A stretch of DNA of 43,120 bases, from positions 1 through 43,120 of the forward strand of contig CANQOL010000029.1 of the NCBI GenBank assembly GCA_947625475.1. The letters are read 5' to 3'. Made by a program: the position numbers and the translations under genes. Numbering within the stretch: the stretch's first letter is position 1; each line of letters begins with the position of its first letter. Below are positions 1-7,214 of this stretch, piece by piece. The notes below the pieces were generated by a model. The model was not told the origin of the DNA. It did no database searches and was given only the letters and a program-made list of their open reading frames with translations. The DNA comes from an uncultured Acetatifactor sp. GTDB lineage: Bacteria > Bacillota > Clostridia > Lachnospirales > Lachnospiraceae.

Positions 1-408
1 ATGGAATTGAAACCGCAGGTGGTTCAGGTGGAGGCGCACCCGTACTATCCGCAGACGGAATTGAAAAAGATCCTTGCTGAGACGGGCATGGGCCTGATGG
101 CATGGTACCCGCTGGGCCACGGAGACAAGAGCCTGCGGGAAGAACCGATATTTACAGAGCTTGCGAAAAAGTACGGCAAGACCAATGCACAGATCATCCT
201 TCGCTGGCATATTCAGAGCGGCAATGTGGTGATTCCCGGCTCCAAGAACCCCGACCATATCCGCGATAATTTCGATATTTTCGATTTTGTCCTTTCCGAT
301 GAGGATATGGCCGAAATTGCAAAGGTGAACAAAAACAAGCGGTACTACACGGCAACTCCGGAGATGATCGCGGCTTATGCGACAATGGAACTGCAGGCAG
401 ATCTTTAA
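1..408 (+). CDS. Aldo/keto reductase, C-terminal part (cut by window edge)
   Basis: This is the C-terminal half of an NAD(P)H-dependent aldo/keto reductase. The visible 135 residues open with VNQVE-like strand residues (VVQVEAHPYYPQ) and contain the late (beta/alpha)8-barrel motifs WYPLGHG, ALRW-like ILRWHIQ and the cofactor-binding segment VVIPGSKNPDHIRDNFDIF. Family members are about 280 residues, so the catalytic Asp, Tyr, Lys and His lie left of the window. The ATG at position 1 is therefore an internal Met and not the start. It ends 47 bases before the next aldo/keto reductase on the same strand, and the two probably share an operon. Substrate cannot be told. Confidence 0.9.
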   Translation: MELKPQVVQVEAHPYYPQTELKKILAETGMGLMAWYPLGHGDKSLREEPIFTELAKKYGKTNAQIILRWHIQSGNVVIPGSKNPDHIRDNFDIFDFVLSDEDMAEIAKVNKNKRYYTATPEMIAAYATMELQADL

Positions 409-455
409 GGCAAAGGGAGGATTAGGTGTACAACCAAAATTCGGAGGGGACGGTT

Positions 456-1304
456 ATGGAATATACAATACTCAATAACGGTGTGAAAATGCCCATGGAG
501 GGTTTCGGCGTCTTTCAGATGCGCGATCAGGGGGAGTGCGAGCAGGCGGTTCTGGACGCCATCAGCGTGGGTTATCGCCTGATCGACACGGCAGCGTCCT
601 ATGGGAATGAGGAAGCAGTCGGCGCGGCGATAAAAAAGAGCGGCGCCTGCAGAGAGGACTTATTTGTTACCACCAAGCTGTGGGTGTCAGATTCCAGATA
701 CGAGGGCGCGAAAAAAGCGTTTGAAAGCTCTTTGCAAAAGCTGGGGCTGGAATACCTGGATCTTTATCTTTTGCATCAGCCTATGGGCGACTACTACGGC
801 GCGTGGAGGGCGCTCGAAGAATTATACAAGGAAGGGCGCATCCGCGCTATCGGCGTCTGCAACTTCTACCCTCATGTGCTGGCGGATTTCTGTGAGACGG
901 TGGATGTCCTGCCGATGGTGAATCAGGTGGAGCTGCATCCGTTCTTCCAGCAGACGGACGCACTTTCCCTGATGAAAGAATACGAAGTGCAGCCGGAAGC
1001 GTGGGGGCCGTTTGCAGAGGGCAAGCACGGGATTTTTACGGATCCGGTGCTGACACAGATCGGCGAAAAGTATGGGAAATCTGCCGCTCAGGTTGCTCTG
1101 CGGTGGAACGTGCAGCGGGGCGTTGTGGTGATCCCGAAGTCCACACATAGGGAGCGAATGGAGCAGAATTTCGACATCTGGAATTTTAGTCTTACCGAGG
1201 AAGAAATGGAGGCGATCGCACCGTTTGACATCGGGCACAGCGAGATCGTCAATCATTTTGACCCGAATTTTGTCCGAGCGCTGCATGGACGTTTTGCGAA
1301 GTAA
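456..1304 (+). CDS. Aldo/keto reductase (2,5-diketogluconate reductase-like)
   Basis: Cytoplasmic NAD(P)H-dependent carbonyl reductase of 282 residues, the full family length. The catalytic tetrad is visible as Asp44 and Tyr49 (DTAASYG), Lys74 (TTKLW) and His107 (LLHQP). The cofactor-binding segment VVIPKSTHRERMEQNFDIW is present near the C-terminus. The frame is open from 426, but the ATG at 456 has a GGAGGGG ribosome site 6 bases upstream and its protein begins at the usual MEYTILNNGVKMP position, so 456 is chosen. It lies in a same-strand run with the previous aldo/keto reductase and the alcohol dehydrogenase 15 bases downstream. This suggests a stress or aldehyde-detoxification operon. 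Natural substrate unknown. Confidence 0.93.
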   Translation: MEYTILNNGVKMPMEGFGVFQMRDQGECEQAVLDAISVGYRLIDTAASYGNEEAVGAAIKKSGACREDLFVTTKLWVSDSRYEGAKKAFESSLQKLGLEYLDLYLLHQPMGDYYGAWRALEELYKEGRIRAIGVCNFYPHVLADFCETVDVLPMVNQVELHPFFQQTDALSLMKEYEVQPEAWGPFAEGKHGIFTDPVLTQIGEKYGKSAAQVALRWNVQRGVVVIPKSTHRERMEQNFDIWNFSLTEEEMEAIAPFDIGHSEIVNHFDPNFVRALHGRFAK

Positions 1305-1319
1305 AGGAGGTTTTAGGCC

Positions 1320-2480
1320 ATGAACGCATTTACCTACCGTTATCCCGTGACGGTTTATTTTGGAGAAAAAGCGGCGGAAAAGAATCTGCCGGCGGAGCTT
1401 GCAAAAGCGGGAAAAAACGTGATGCTTGCCTACGGCGGCGGTTCCATCAAAAAGAACGGCGTTTATGAGGAACTGACGAAGATTCTCGCCGACGCCGGAA
1501 AGAATATCACGGAATTTACCGGTATCATGTCCAATCCTACCTACGCCAAGGTGCAGGAGGGAGCACGGCTCGCCCGCGAGAACCAGATCGACTTTATCCT
1601 TGCCGTGGGCGGCGGCAGCGTTATCGACTGCTGCAAGGTCGTATCCGCACAGGCCAGGACGGAGGAGGATCTGTGGGAACTGGAAACCGTAAAGCACGGC
1701 GGTCCCACAGATTTTATCCCGATGGGCGCGGTGGTGACGGCCTTCGGCACCGGAGCGGAGATGAACAACGGCGCGGTGATCACCAATGAGGAAAAGAAAG
1801 TCAAAGGCCCTCTGTGGGGCGCGTTTTATGATTTCGCTATCCTCGATCCGGCCTATACGATGACGATGCCGATGAAGCAGGTCGTTTCCGGGGCGTTTGA
1901 CGCGCTGTCCCACTGTATGGAAACCTACATGGGATCTCCGAGGGAGACAAATCTCTCCGACGAAATCAACGAAGCCTGCCAGAGAAATATTATCCGCAAT
2001 CTGTGGGCAGCGTTAAAGGATCCGCAGGATGTCAAGGCAAGAAGCGAACTTGTCTGGGCGGCGGCTATGGGCGAAAATGGGATATTAAAGATCGGAAAGG
2101 TCACGGACTTTCAGGCGCATATGCTGGAGCATCAGCTTGGCGCTTATACCGACTGTAACCACGGACAGGGGTTGGCGGTCATCCATCCGGTACTGTACTG
2201 CTATATGCTGCCGGAAGCGGCGCCCCAGTTTGCAAGACTGGCGGTCAACGTCTGGGGCATTGATCCTGACGGAAAATCGGAGGAAGAACTTGCCAATGCG
2301 TTTCTGGATTCCTTGGCGGCATTTATCCGGGAAATCGGACTGCCGGAAACCTTTTCTGAGATGGGAATCCCGGAGGACACCGATTATAAAGCGATCGCGG
2401 ACAGCACGGTGCTGACCGGAGGCTGCTGTAAGAAATTTACGAAAGAAGAATTGCTGGCAGTTCTGAATGAGTGCAGATAA
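1320..2480 (+). CDS. Iron-containing (butanol/YqhD-type) alcohol dehydrogenase
   Basis: NAD(P)H-dependent group III alcohol dehydrogenase of 386 residues, reducing aldehydes to alcohols. Residues 1-180 form the nucleotide-binding part with GGGSIKKNG and GGGSVIDCCK. The metal-binding part shows AFDALSHCMETYM (Asp and His ligands) and HMLEHQLGAYTDCNHGQG (two His ligands), the spacing seen in E. coli YqhD. A GGAGG site precedes the ATG. The next gene starts 12 bases after its stop. With the adjacent aldo/keto reductases it makes an aldehyde or ketone reducing set. The family match is firm. Butanol versus other substrates cannot be decided from sequence alone. Confidence 0.94.
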   Translation: MNAFTYRYPVTVYFGEKAAEKNLPAELAKAGKNVMLAYGGGSIKKNGVYEELTKILADAGKNITEFTGIMSNPTYAKVQEGARLARENQIDFILAVGGGSVIDCCKVVSAQARTEEDLWELETVKHGGPTDFIPMGAVVTAFGTGAEMNNGAVITNEEKKVKGPLWGAFYDFAILDPAYTMTMPMKQVVSGAFDALSHCMETYMGSPRETNLSDEINEACQRNIIRNLWAALKDPQDVKARSELVWAAAMGENGILKIGKVTDFQAHMLEHQLGAYTDCNHGQGLAVIHPVLYCYMLPEAAPQFARLAVNVWGIDPDGKSEEELANAFLDSLAAFIREIGLPETFSEMGIPEDTDYKAIADSTVLTGGCCKKFTKEELLAVLNECR

Positions 2481-2492
2481 GGAGGGATTGAT

Positions 2493-3230
2493 ATGGCAAA
2501 GAAACAAACGGCGGGACGTGATATGCTTGGCAGTCTCGCTCCCAAATTCGCAGAACTGAATGACGACGTACTGTTTGGAGAAGTCTGGTCGCGGGAAGAT
2601 AAACTCTCGCCCAGAGACAGAAGCATGGTCACCATTGCGGCGCTGTTCTCGGCGGGGCTTTACCCGCAGCTAAAAAGCCACCTTGCGCTAGGCAAGGAAC
2701 ACGGCGTTACCAGGACGGAGGCAGTGGAGATCGTAACCCAGCTTGCCTTTTACTGCGGCTGGCCGAAAGCGTGGAGCGCTTTTCCGCTGATCGCGGAAGT
2801 CTATGGCGAAGATGAGGGCGCTCCGGCAAAAGATCTTTCCGTTTTCCCCGTCGGACAGAAGAACGATGCATTTGCGCAGTATTTCATTGGGCAGAGCTAT
2901 CTCGCGCCTGTTTCTACAGCGCAGGTACCGGTGTTCAACGTGACCTTTGAACCCGGCTGCCGCAACAACTGGCACATCCATCATGCAAAAAGCGGCGGCG
3001 GACAAATGTTACTCTGTGTTGCCGGCCGTGGATGGTATCAGGAGGAAGGAAAGGAGGCGCAGGAACTCCGTCCCGGCGATGTCGTGAATATTCCTGCAAA
3101 TGTAAAGCATTGGCACGGTGCAGCGAAGGACTGCTGGTTCCAGCACCTTGCGGTGGAGGTTCCCGGTGAGGAAAGCCGTACCGAGTGGTGCGAAGCCGTG
3201 ACGGATGAGGTTTACGGAAAACTGGATTGA
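2493..3230 (+). CDS. Carboxymuconolactone decarboxylase-cupin fusion protein
   Basis: Two-domain protein of 245 residues. Residues 1-105 are a carboxymuconolactone decarboxylase (CMD/AhpD-like) domain with the TAGRD start, LNDDVLFGEVW and YCGWPKAWSAF. Residues 140-235 are a cupin with the metal-binding motif NWHIHHAKSGGGQ, LRPGDVVNIPA and KHWHG. Such fusions are common beside alcohol dehydrogenases and aldo/keto reductases in Firmicutes, but the reaction is not established. The CMD half is clearly paralogous to the stand-alone CMD protein at 17987-18346 in this window. GGAGG precedes the ATG. It is the last gene before a 145-base hairpin block. Confidence 0.92.
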   Translation: MAKKQTAGRDMLGSLAPKFAELNDDVLFGEVWSREDKLSPRDRSMVTIAALFSAGLYPQLKSHLALGKEHGVTRTEAVEIVTQLAFYCGWPKAWSAFPLIAEVYGEDEGAPAKDLSVFPVGQKNDAFAQYFIGQSYLAPVSTAQVPVFNVTFEPGCRNNWHIHHAKSGGGQMLLCVAGRGWYQEEGKEAQELRPGDVVNIPANVKHWHGAAKDCWFQHLAVEVPGEESRTEWCEAVTDEVYGKLD

Positions 3231-3242
3231 ATGGGGAGATTA

Positions 3243-3374
3243 GATTGAAAAATCACACTGATGTGCTGATTTTTCAATCGAGAATTTGTGCCGGAGCGCC
3301 ACAAATTCTCCTGATGGCAGATGAGAAATCGCATTCGCGAATTTCTCATCGCCCCGTCGCGCAGAGCGCTCCGG
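3243..3374 (+). repeat. Block of three consecutive perfect hairpins
   Basis: Three inverted repeats fill the gap between the CMD-cupin gene and the flavodoxin gene. The first has 13-bp arms at 3243-3255 and 3267-3279. The second has 11-bp arms at 3280-3290 and 3300-3310. The third has 10-bp arms at 3320-3329 and 3341-3350. The 9-base loop of the second hairpin (CCGGAGCGC, 3291-3299) is perfectly complementary to GCGCTCCGG at 3366-3374, so a pseudoknot-like pairing is possible. No T-tract follows, so these are not ordinary terminators. They may be an intergenic palindromic repeat family or a structured leader. Confidence 0.7.
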
Positions 3375-3387
3375 AATGGGGGTTAGT

Positions 3388-3885
3388 GTGAAGAAGCTAT
3401 TGATTGTTTACTACTCGTGGTCGAACGGGAACACGAGAAAAATTGCAGAACGGCTGCAAAAAGCAACGGGCGCTGATATGGCAGAGCTTAAAACAGTTGT
3501 GCCGTATACGGGCAGCCATCAGGATGTCGTCGATCAGGGACAACGGGAGGTTGAGAGCGGTTTCCAGCCCAACATTGAACCGCTCCCGTATTCCATCTCC
3601 GACTATGATGTGATTGCCGTTGGAACGCCGACATGGTGGTACACGATGGCTCCCGCTGTTCTGACTTTTCTGAACAGTCAGGACTGGACGGGAAAAACGA
3701 TCATCCCGTTTATGACGAACGGTGGCTGGCCTGGCCATGTGATCAAGGATATGAAAAAAGTTTGCAAGGGAGCAAAGCCGGTCTGCGAAATGCAGATACA
3801 GTTTGATTCTTCAGGCGGCGATCATATGGAAACCTCAGATCAAAAGGTCAGCGATTGGATCGAAAGTGTAGAAAAGCTGTTATGA
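3388..3885 (+). CDS. Flavodoxin
   Basis: Short-chain FMN electron carrier of about 165 residues. The FMN phosphate loop is SWSNGNTRKIAE near the N-terminus, and the isoalloxazine-binding region is VGTPTWWYTMAPAVLTFL. An ATG at 3376 is in frame, but the GGGGG at 3378-3382 would then lie inside the gene. The GTG at 3388 sits 5 bases after that purine run and gives the usual start MKKLLIVYYSW, so GTG is preferred and ATG 3376 is the alternative. The stop overlaps the DUF4405 gene by 4 bases (ATGA), so the two are translationally coupled. It probably supplies electrons to redox enzymes of this cluster. Confidence 0.9.
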   Translation: MKKLLIVYYSWSNGNTRKIAERLQKATGADMAELKTVVPYTGSHQDVVDQGQREVESGFQPNIEPLPYSISDYDVIAVGTPTWWYTMAPAVLTFLNSQDWTGKTIIPFMTNGGWPGHVIKDMKKVCKGAKPVCEMQIQFDSSGGDHMETSDQKVSDWIESVEKLL

Positions 3886-4577
3886 AATCGAAACAAATAT
3901 GGAAAATAACAGTCGATATTCTCATGACCGTCACCCTGTTGCTGCTCATGGCGTACAGCCTGGTGTATGGCAGCAATCCCGCTGTTGGGGAAGCCGTCCA
4001 TGAATGGCTGGGCACCGGAATGTTTGTCTTGTTTGTTTTACATCATTTTTTGAACCGGAAGTGGAGTCTCCGTGTACTTAAAGGCAAATATACTCCTTAT
4101 CGTGCTGTGCAGACAACCCTTGTGGCTCTGGTATTGCTCACCATGTGCGGTTCTATGGTCAGCGGCATCCTGCTGTCCCGTACCGTTTTTTCATTTTTGG
4201 GCGTAAGAGGCGGACAGGCAGCGGCACGGATCGTACATATGCTGTGCGCTTATTGGGGATTTGTATTTATGTCATTGCATCTGGGACTGCACTGGCGTGT
4301 GATCATGGGTATGGCAGGAAAGCTCACAAAGAAATCATCGAAAGGCTGCAGATGGATACTTCGCATGACAGCCGCTTTGATTGCGGTCTATGGAGTCTAT
4401 GCTTTTATCAAGCGGGACTTTGGAAATTATATGCTCCTGCAGTATCATTTTGTGCTTCTTGATTTTGAGGAGCCGCTGGTGCTGCTTTTGCTGGATGATG
4501 CTGCGATTATGGGATTGTTCGCGGGTGTAGGGTATTATATTTCAGTCCTGCTCATAGAAAAAAAGCATAGCGGCTAA
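3882..4577 (+). CDS. DUF4405 membrane protein (cytochrome b-like)
   Basis: Integral membrane protein of 231 residues with five or six hydrophobic segments. The repeated His-rich helices (VHEWLGTGMF, LFVLHHFLN, ARIVHMLCAYWGF, SLHLGLHW) are typical of the DUF4405 family, which resembles heme b-binding cytochromes and often accompanies flavoproteins. The start at 3882 is chosen because the ATG overlaps the flavodoxin stop by 4 bases. The frame also opens 27 bases earlier, inside the flavodoxin gene. The link with flavodoxin suggests a membrane electron-transfer pair. Heme binding is inferred from the His pattern. Its 3' end overlaps the convergent patatin gene by 4 bases. Confidence 0.87.
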   Translation: MKSKQIWKITVDILMTVTLLLLMAYSLVYGSNPAVGEAVHEWLGTGMFVLFVLHHFLNRKWSLRVLKGKYTPYRAVQTTLVALVLLTMCGSMVSGILLSRTVFSFLGVRGGQAAARIVHMLCAYWGFVFMSLHLGLHWRVIMGMAGKLTKKSSKGCRWILRMTAALIAVYGVYAFIKRDFGNYMLLQYHFVLLDFEEPLVLLLLDDAAIMGLFAGVGYYISVLLIEKKHSG

Positions 4578-5413
4578 CCCAGGAAGGATTTGATCTTTTC
4601 TCCATCGGCATAGCCTTTCTCATAAAGCCGTTTCATATCTGCCGGGTTGCGGGACAGCGTACTGACGCCGCATGTGTCATCTGGCGCGACGATCAACACT
4701 TTCCCTTGTTTTGCATATTCCTGTGCCAGCGCAACGCCTTCATTGTATCGGTTCGCTCTCTGCCGCAGCTTTTCCGCCGCCTTGGGATACCTTTTACGGA
4801 TGCGGGCAGCCAGCTTCTCGTCCTGCTCGGAGGTTCGGAGGACCTTTTCCGGTTTTGTAAGTAATACAACGACACGGCCGCACCCGGAAGCGAACGCCTT
4901 TTCCACTGGTACAGGGTCGCCCAGCGCTCCGTCGTAATAGGGGATCCCTTGAATGAAATAGGGCTTGCAGACAAAGGGGATAGACGAGGACGCCTTAAAT
5001 ACGCTGTAATCGTCCTGCCGAATATCCCGCTTATCAAAATATTTTGCCTCGCCGGTTTCGGCATTTGCTGCGACCACGGTGAATTCCATCGGATTCTTAT
5101 GCAAAGCATCGTAATCAAGAGGATTTTCCCCATCATGATTGCTGAGTGTGCCATAGACATAGTCCATATCAATAAAAGAACGTTTCCGTATAAAATTTCC
5201 CACACTCGCATACTGCTTTCTGAGGCCGTATTCCGTATAAAAGGTAAAGTTTCGTCCCCTTTGGCCGGCGATAAAGGAGGCGAGATTCGCACTCCCTGCC
5301 GATACGCCAATTCCAAGGTCAAATCGAATTTTCTGATCCAGACAGTAGTCCAGCACTCCGCAGGCATAAATCCCTCGGAATCCGCCTCCTACGTCTATAA
5401 CGCCGGTTTTCAT
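4574..5413 (-). CDS. Patatin-like phospholipase
   Basis: Serine lipid acyl hydrolase of 279 residues from the bacterial patatin family. The Ser-Asp dyad is visible: the oxyanion loop DVGGGFRGIYACGV is followed by the nucleophile Ser38 in GVSAGS, and the catalytic aspartate is Asp161 in DGALGDPVP. No signal peptide is seen, so it is probably cytoplasmic and acts on membrane lipids or acyl esters. An AAGGATGG site precedes the ATG. It is the last gene of a minus-strand run (nitroreductase, Rrf2, ferredoxin remnant) and may be co-transcribed. Substrate unknown. Confidence 0.92.
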   Translation of the reverse strand: MKTGVIDVGGGFRGIYACGVLDYCLDQKIRFDLGIGVSAGSANLASFIAGQRGRNFTFYTEYGLRKQYASVGNFIRKRSFIDMDYVYGTLSNHDGENPLDYDALHKNPMEFTVVAANAETGEAKYFDKRDIRQDDYSVFKASSSIPFVCKPYFIQGIPYYDGALGDPVPVEKAFASGCGRVVVLLTKPEKVLRTSEQDEKLAARIRKRYPKAAEKLRQRANRYNEGVALAQEYAKQGKVLIVAPDDTCGVSTLSRNPADMKRLYEKGYADGEKIKSFLG

Positions 5414-5441
5414 ATCGCACCATCCTTACACATGCATTGTT

Positions 5442-5579
5442 TTACAGGAACAACTCGTTTTCTTTTCTGACAGAGCAGGCTTTTTTGATTGTCAGGGCGG
5501 CCGCAGAGACCATCAGCCCGTTGACCTCTCCTGCGTTTTGAGGACACAGTTTCATGCAGCGCATACAGGAGATGCACTT
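5442..5579 (-). pseudogene. Ferredoxin C-terminal remnant
   Basis: In the gap between Rrf2 and patatin, the minus strand encodes KCISCMRCMKLCPQNA followed by a lysine-rich tail ending KENELFL and a TAA at 5442-5444. This is one 4Fe-4S cluster motif (CxxCxxCxxxCP) plus the end of an EFR1-like ferredoxin. There is no start codon: the frame meets a TGA at 5601-5603, at the end of the Rrf2 gene. About 45 residues remain, so it is a broken gene. The homology call is from motif recognition. Confidence 0.75.
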
Positions 5580-5580
5580 T

Positions 5581-6000
5581 TTATATAGGCCTTTTCCGTA
5601 TCAGGCTGATACAGTCAGCCAGCGTCTTCTCCGCCAGGGCGCGCGAAAATGCGTCTTCTACCTCCGTGAACATATCGGTTAAAACAGGCTTGATATGCCG
5701 TCCGACGATACATTTGTCGTTTGGATTCTGGTGAAGGTCAAAGATATGAGGCGTTTCCATTTCATTGACAGCCTGATAGATTTGAAGGAGCGTAAGTTCC
5801 TCTGCTTTCGGCTTTAATGTGAATCCGCTGACGCCGCGGCGGCTTTCTGCAATGTCCTTTTTCTTGAGCAAACCGATAATTTTCCGGATGTAGCTGGCGT
5901 TGGTTCCAACACTTGCGGCAATTTCCTCCGAGGTGAGTGGACTTGCGGATTCGGAAATCAAAATCAGCGTATGAATGGCGGAAGAAAATTTGGTATCCAT
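5581..6000 (-). CDS. Rrf2 family transcriptional regulator
   Basis: Winged-helix regulator of 139 residues. The N-terminal helix-turn-helix reads SSAIHTLILISE, LTSEEIAASVGTNASYIRK and a RRGVSGFTL wing, which is the Rrf2 pattern. Iron-sulfur Rrf2 proteins carry three Cys in the C-terminal part. Here only one is obvious in the matching place (NDKCIVG), plus one near the end, so cluster binding is doubtful and another redox or nitrosative signal is possible. The ATG overlaps the nitroreductase stop by one base, so the two are translationally coupled. It probably represses its own promoter at about 6839-6891. Confidence 0.92.
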   Translation of the reverse strand: MDTKFSSAIHTLILISESASPLTSEEIAASVGTNASYIRKIIGLLKKKDIAESRRGVSGFTLKPKAEELTLLQIYQAVNEMETPHIFDLHQNPNDKCIVGRHIKPVLTDMFTEVEDAFSRALAEKTLADCISLIRKRPI

Positions 6001-6821
6001 CAGCGATTCACCTCGCAGGTCACGATATACTCCGTTTGTTCGTCTGTTTCCAATCCGGGATCTTTTACAGCAAAATGCCTAACGACCCTGTTTTCCTTCA
6101 ATGTCAGATCAAAATGGGCAAGAGCGATCCCTACATCTACTTTCTGTATGTCTCCAAGCGGATTGTTTTGCATGGCTTTGGTCTTTTTCTCATAGAAATG
6201 CACCTTGTCCCCGCAGACTACGGCTCTCCATGGCTGCTTGTTTCCGGCAGAAGGGGCAAGCCGGGTCATTTCAAGTGCATCTTGAAAGATGCCGGCTCTT
6301 TCCGGACTTAAACTCCGGGCAAAGGAATTTTCAAAAAAGAGGGTTTCAAACGGAAGACGCTCGTCGGCCTTGATGCCTTTTCGCATCAGTTTTTCCCGGA
6401 CGGATTGCTTCTCTGCAGGGTAGCCGATGGGACTTGCCACTGGCATGACCTCGGTGTCCTTAAGCTCCATCGCTTTCTCAAAGGCGCCGCGGCTGATTGT
6501 CGCGGCAAGCATGACCGTGCCGATGCCCAACGACGCCGCAAATAGGCAGAAGCTTTCAAAACTGTATCCATAGGCAATTTCAGATTGCGGGATTCGTCTG
6601 ACTTTTGCGGCAACATATTCATCAGTCCCGACAATAACGGGGCTGGATAGGCCGCATGTCTTTGCATCGAGAACCCGGAACTCTATCGGAATGTCAAAGG
6701 GATTTTCTACTGTTTTAAGAAACCTATCCAGTTCCTGTCTGTCTTCAGAACGAAGAGACTCTCCGCTGAATGTCCGCACACTTTTTCTTTTGCGGATAAT
6801 GTCTTTTACGGAAGTATTCAT
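6000..6821 (-). CDS. Nitroreductase family protein (TM1586-like)
   Basis: FMN-dependent NAD(P)H oxidoreductase of 273 residues. The N-terminal half has the FMN-binding start IIRKRKSVRTF and the C-terminal half has RLAPSAGNKQPWRAVV. This two-part layout is typical of TM1586-type nitroreductases. The frame is open to 6866, but the ATG at 6821 begins the normal IIRKRKSVRTF start and has an AGGAAG site upstream, so it is used. It is first in an operon with Rrf2. Redox-stress use is inferred from the regulator. Actual substrate unknown. Confidence 0.91.
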   Translation of the reverse strand: MNTSVKDIIRKRKSVRTFSGESLRSEDRQELDRFLKTVENPFDIPIEFRVLDAKTCGLSSPVIVGTDEYVAAKVRRIPQSEIAYGYSFESFCLFAASLGIGTVMLAATISRGAFEKAMELKDTEVMPVASPIGYPAEKQSVREKLMRKGIKADERLPFETLFFENSFARSLSPERAGIFQDALEMTRLAPSAGNKQPWRAVVCGDKVHFYEKKTKAMQNNPLGDIQKVDVGIALAHFDLTLKENRVVRHFAVKDPGLETDEQTEYIVTCEVNR

Positions 6822-6838
6822 GATGACGTGTCTTCCTT

Positions 6839-6891
6839 CTTGTATAAGTATCTGATACAAGTACATTATACAAAGTAAAGCAGTTTGTCAA
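6839..6891 (-). promoter_or_regulatory. Promoter and nested operator of nitroreductase-Rrf2 operon
   Basis: On the minus strand there is TTGACA (6886-6891), a 15-base spacer and a perfect TATAAT (6865-6870). Just downstream lies an inverted repeat, CTTGTAT (6839-6845) with ATACAAG (6855-6861). A second palindrome, GTATCAGATAC, overlaps it. The position over the probable transcription start fits autorepression by the Rrf2 protein. Confidence 0.6.
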
Positions 6892-7214
6892 TAGGTTCAT
6901 AGAAAAATGGCTTGAAAAATGGACTGGTTGTTTCAGCAGAGTAGTGTTATAATGGAATTTGAATCATAGAAAGCGGTTCTTGTTTTGTGAGTTATAACAA
7001 AGCTTTCTATAATGCAATGAGTAAGGTGCTACAGGACAAACTCAAAAAATAGAGATGTCTGCATGGACAAGATTTTGCACATAGAGAGATTGATTTAAAA
7101 AAGATAATAATTGGTTACATTCAAATACCAAGTTGTAACCAATAGGTATCCTGTGTATAATAGATACACAAGGAAAGACAAAAAGTATCAGAAGCTGCGT
7201 GTGAAAGGAATATT
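6892..7214. other. AT-rich gap before the conflict operon: possible small RNA plus control region
   Basis: This 323-base stretch has no convincing gene. TATAAT at 6948-6953 has only a weak -35. It is followed by a 9-bp perfect inverted repeat, ATAGAAAGC (6966-6974) with GCTTTCTAT (7002-7010), which encloses a further TTGTT/AACAA pair, so a structured short RNA is possible. The control region of the DUF262 gene lies at 7110-7167. A 30-codon open frame (to the TAG near 7050) matches nothing I recognise. Confidence 0.35.
7110..7167 (+). promoter_or_regulatory. Promoter and overlapping palindromes of DUF262 operon
   Basis: TTGTAA (7133-7138), a 17-base spacer and TATAAT (7156-7161) form a good sigma-A promoter 54 bases before the DUF262 start. 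A 10-bp perfect inverted repeat, ATTGGTTACA (7110-7119) with TGTAACCAAT (7134-7143), covers the -35. A second one, GTGTAT with ATACAC, brackets the -10. Both placements suit a repressor. No dedicated regulator gene is seen in the operon. Confidence 0.6.

Noticed and set aside
822..1913. 363-codon open frame on the minus strand
   Set aside because: Antisense to the aldo/keto reductase and alcohol dehydrogenase genes, both of which have full motifs; the His/Arg-rich product is typical of a shadow frame.
6970..7050. 30-codon open frame ending KVLQDKLKK
   Set aside because: No ribosome site, start uncertain and no family resemblance.
6892..7214. Searched for the missing Fic N-terminus or an insertion-site duplication at the left side of the island
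   Set aside because: No Fic-like text and no clear direct repeat with 13282-14400 could be found by eye.
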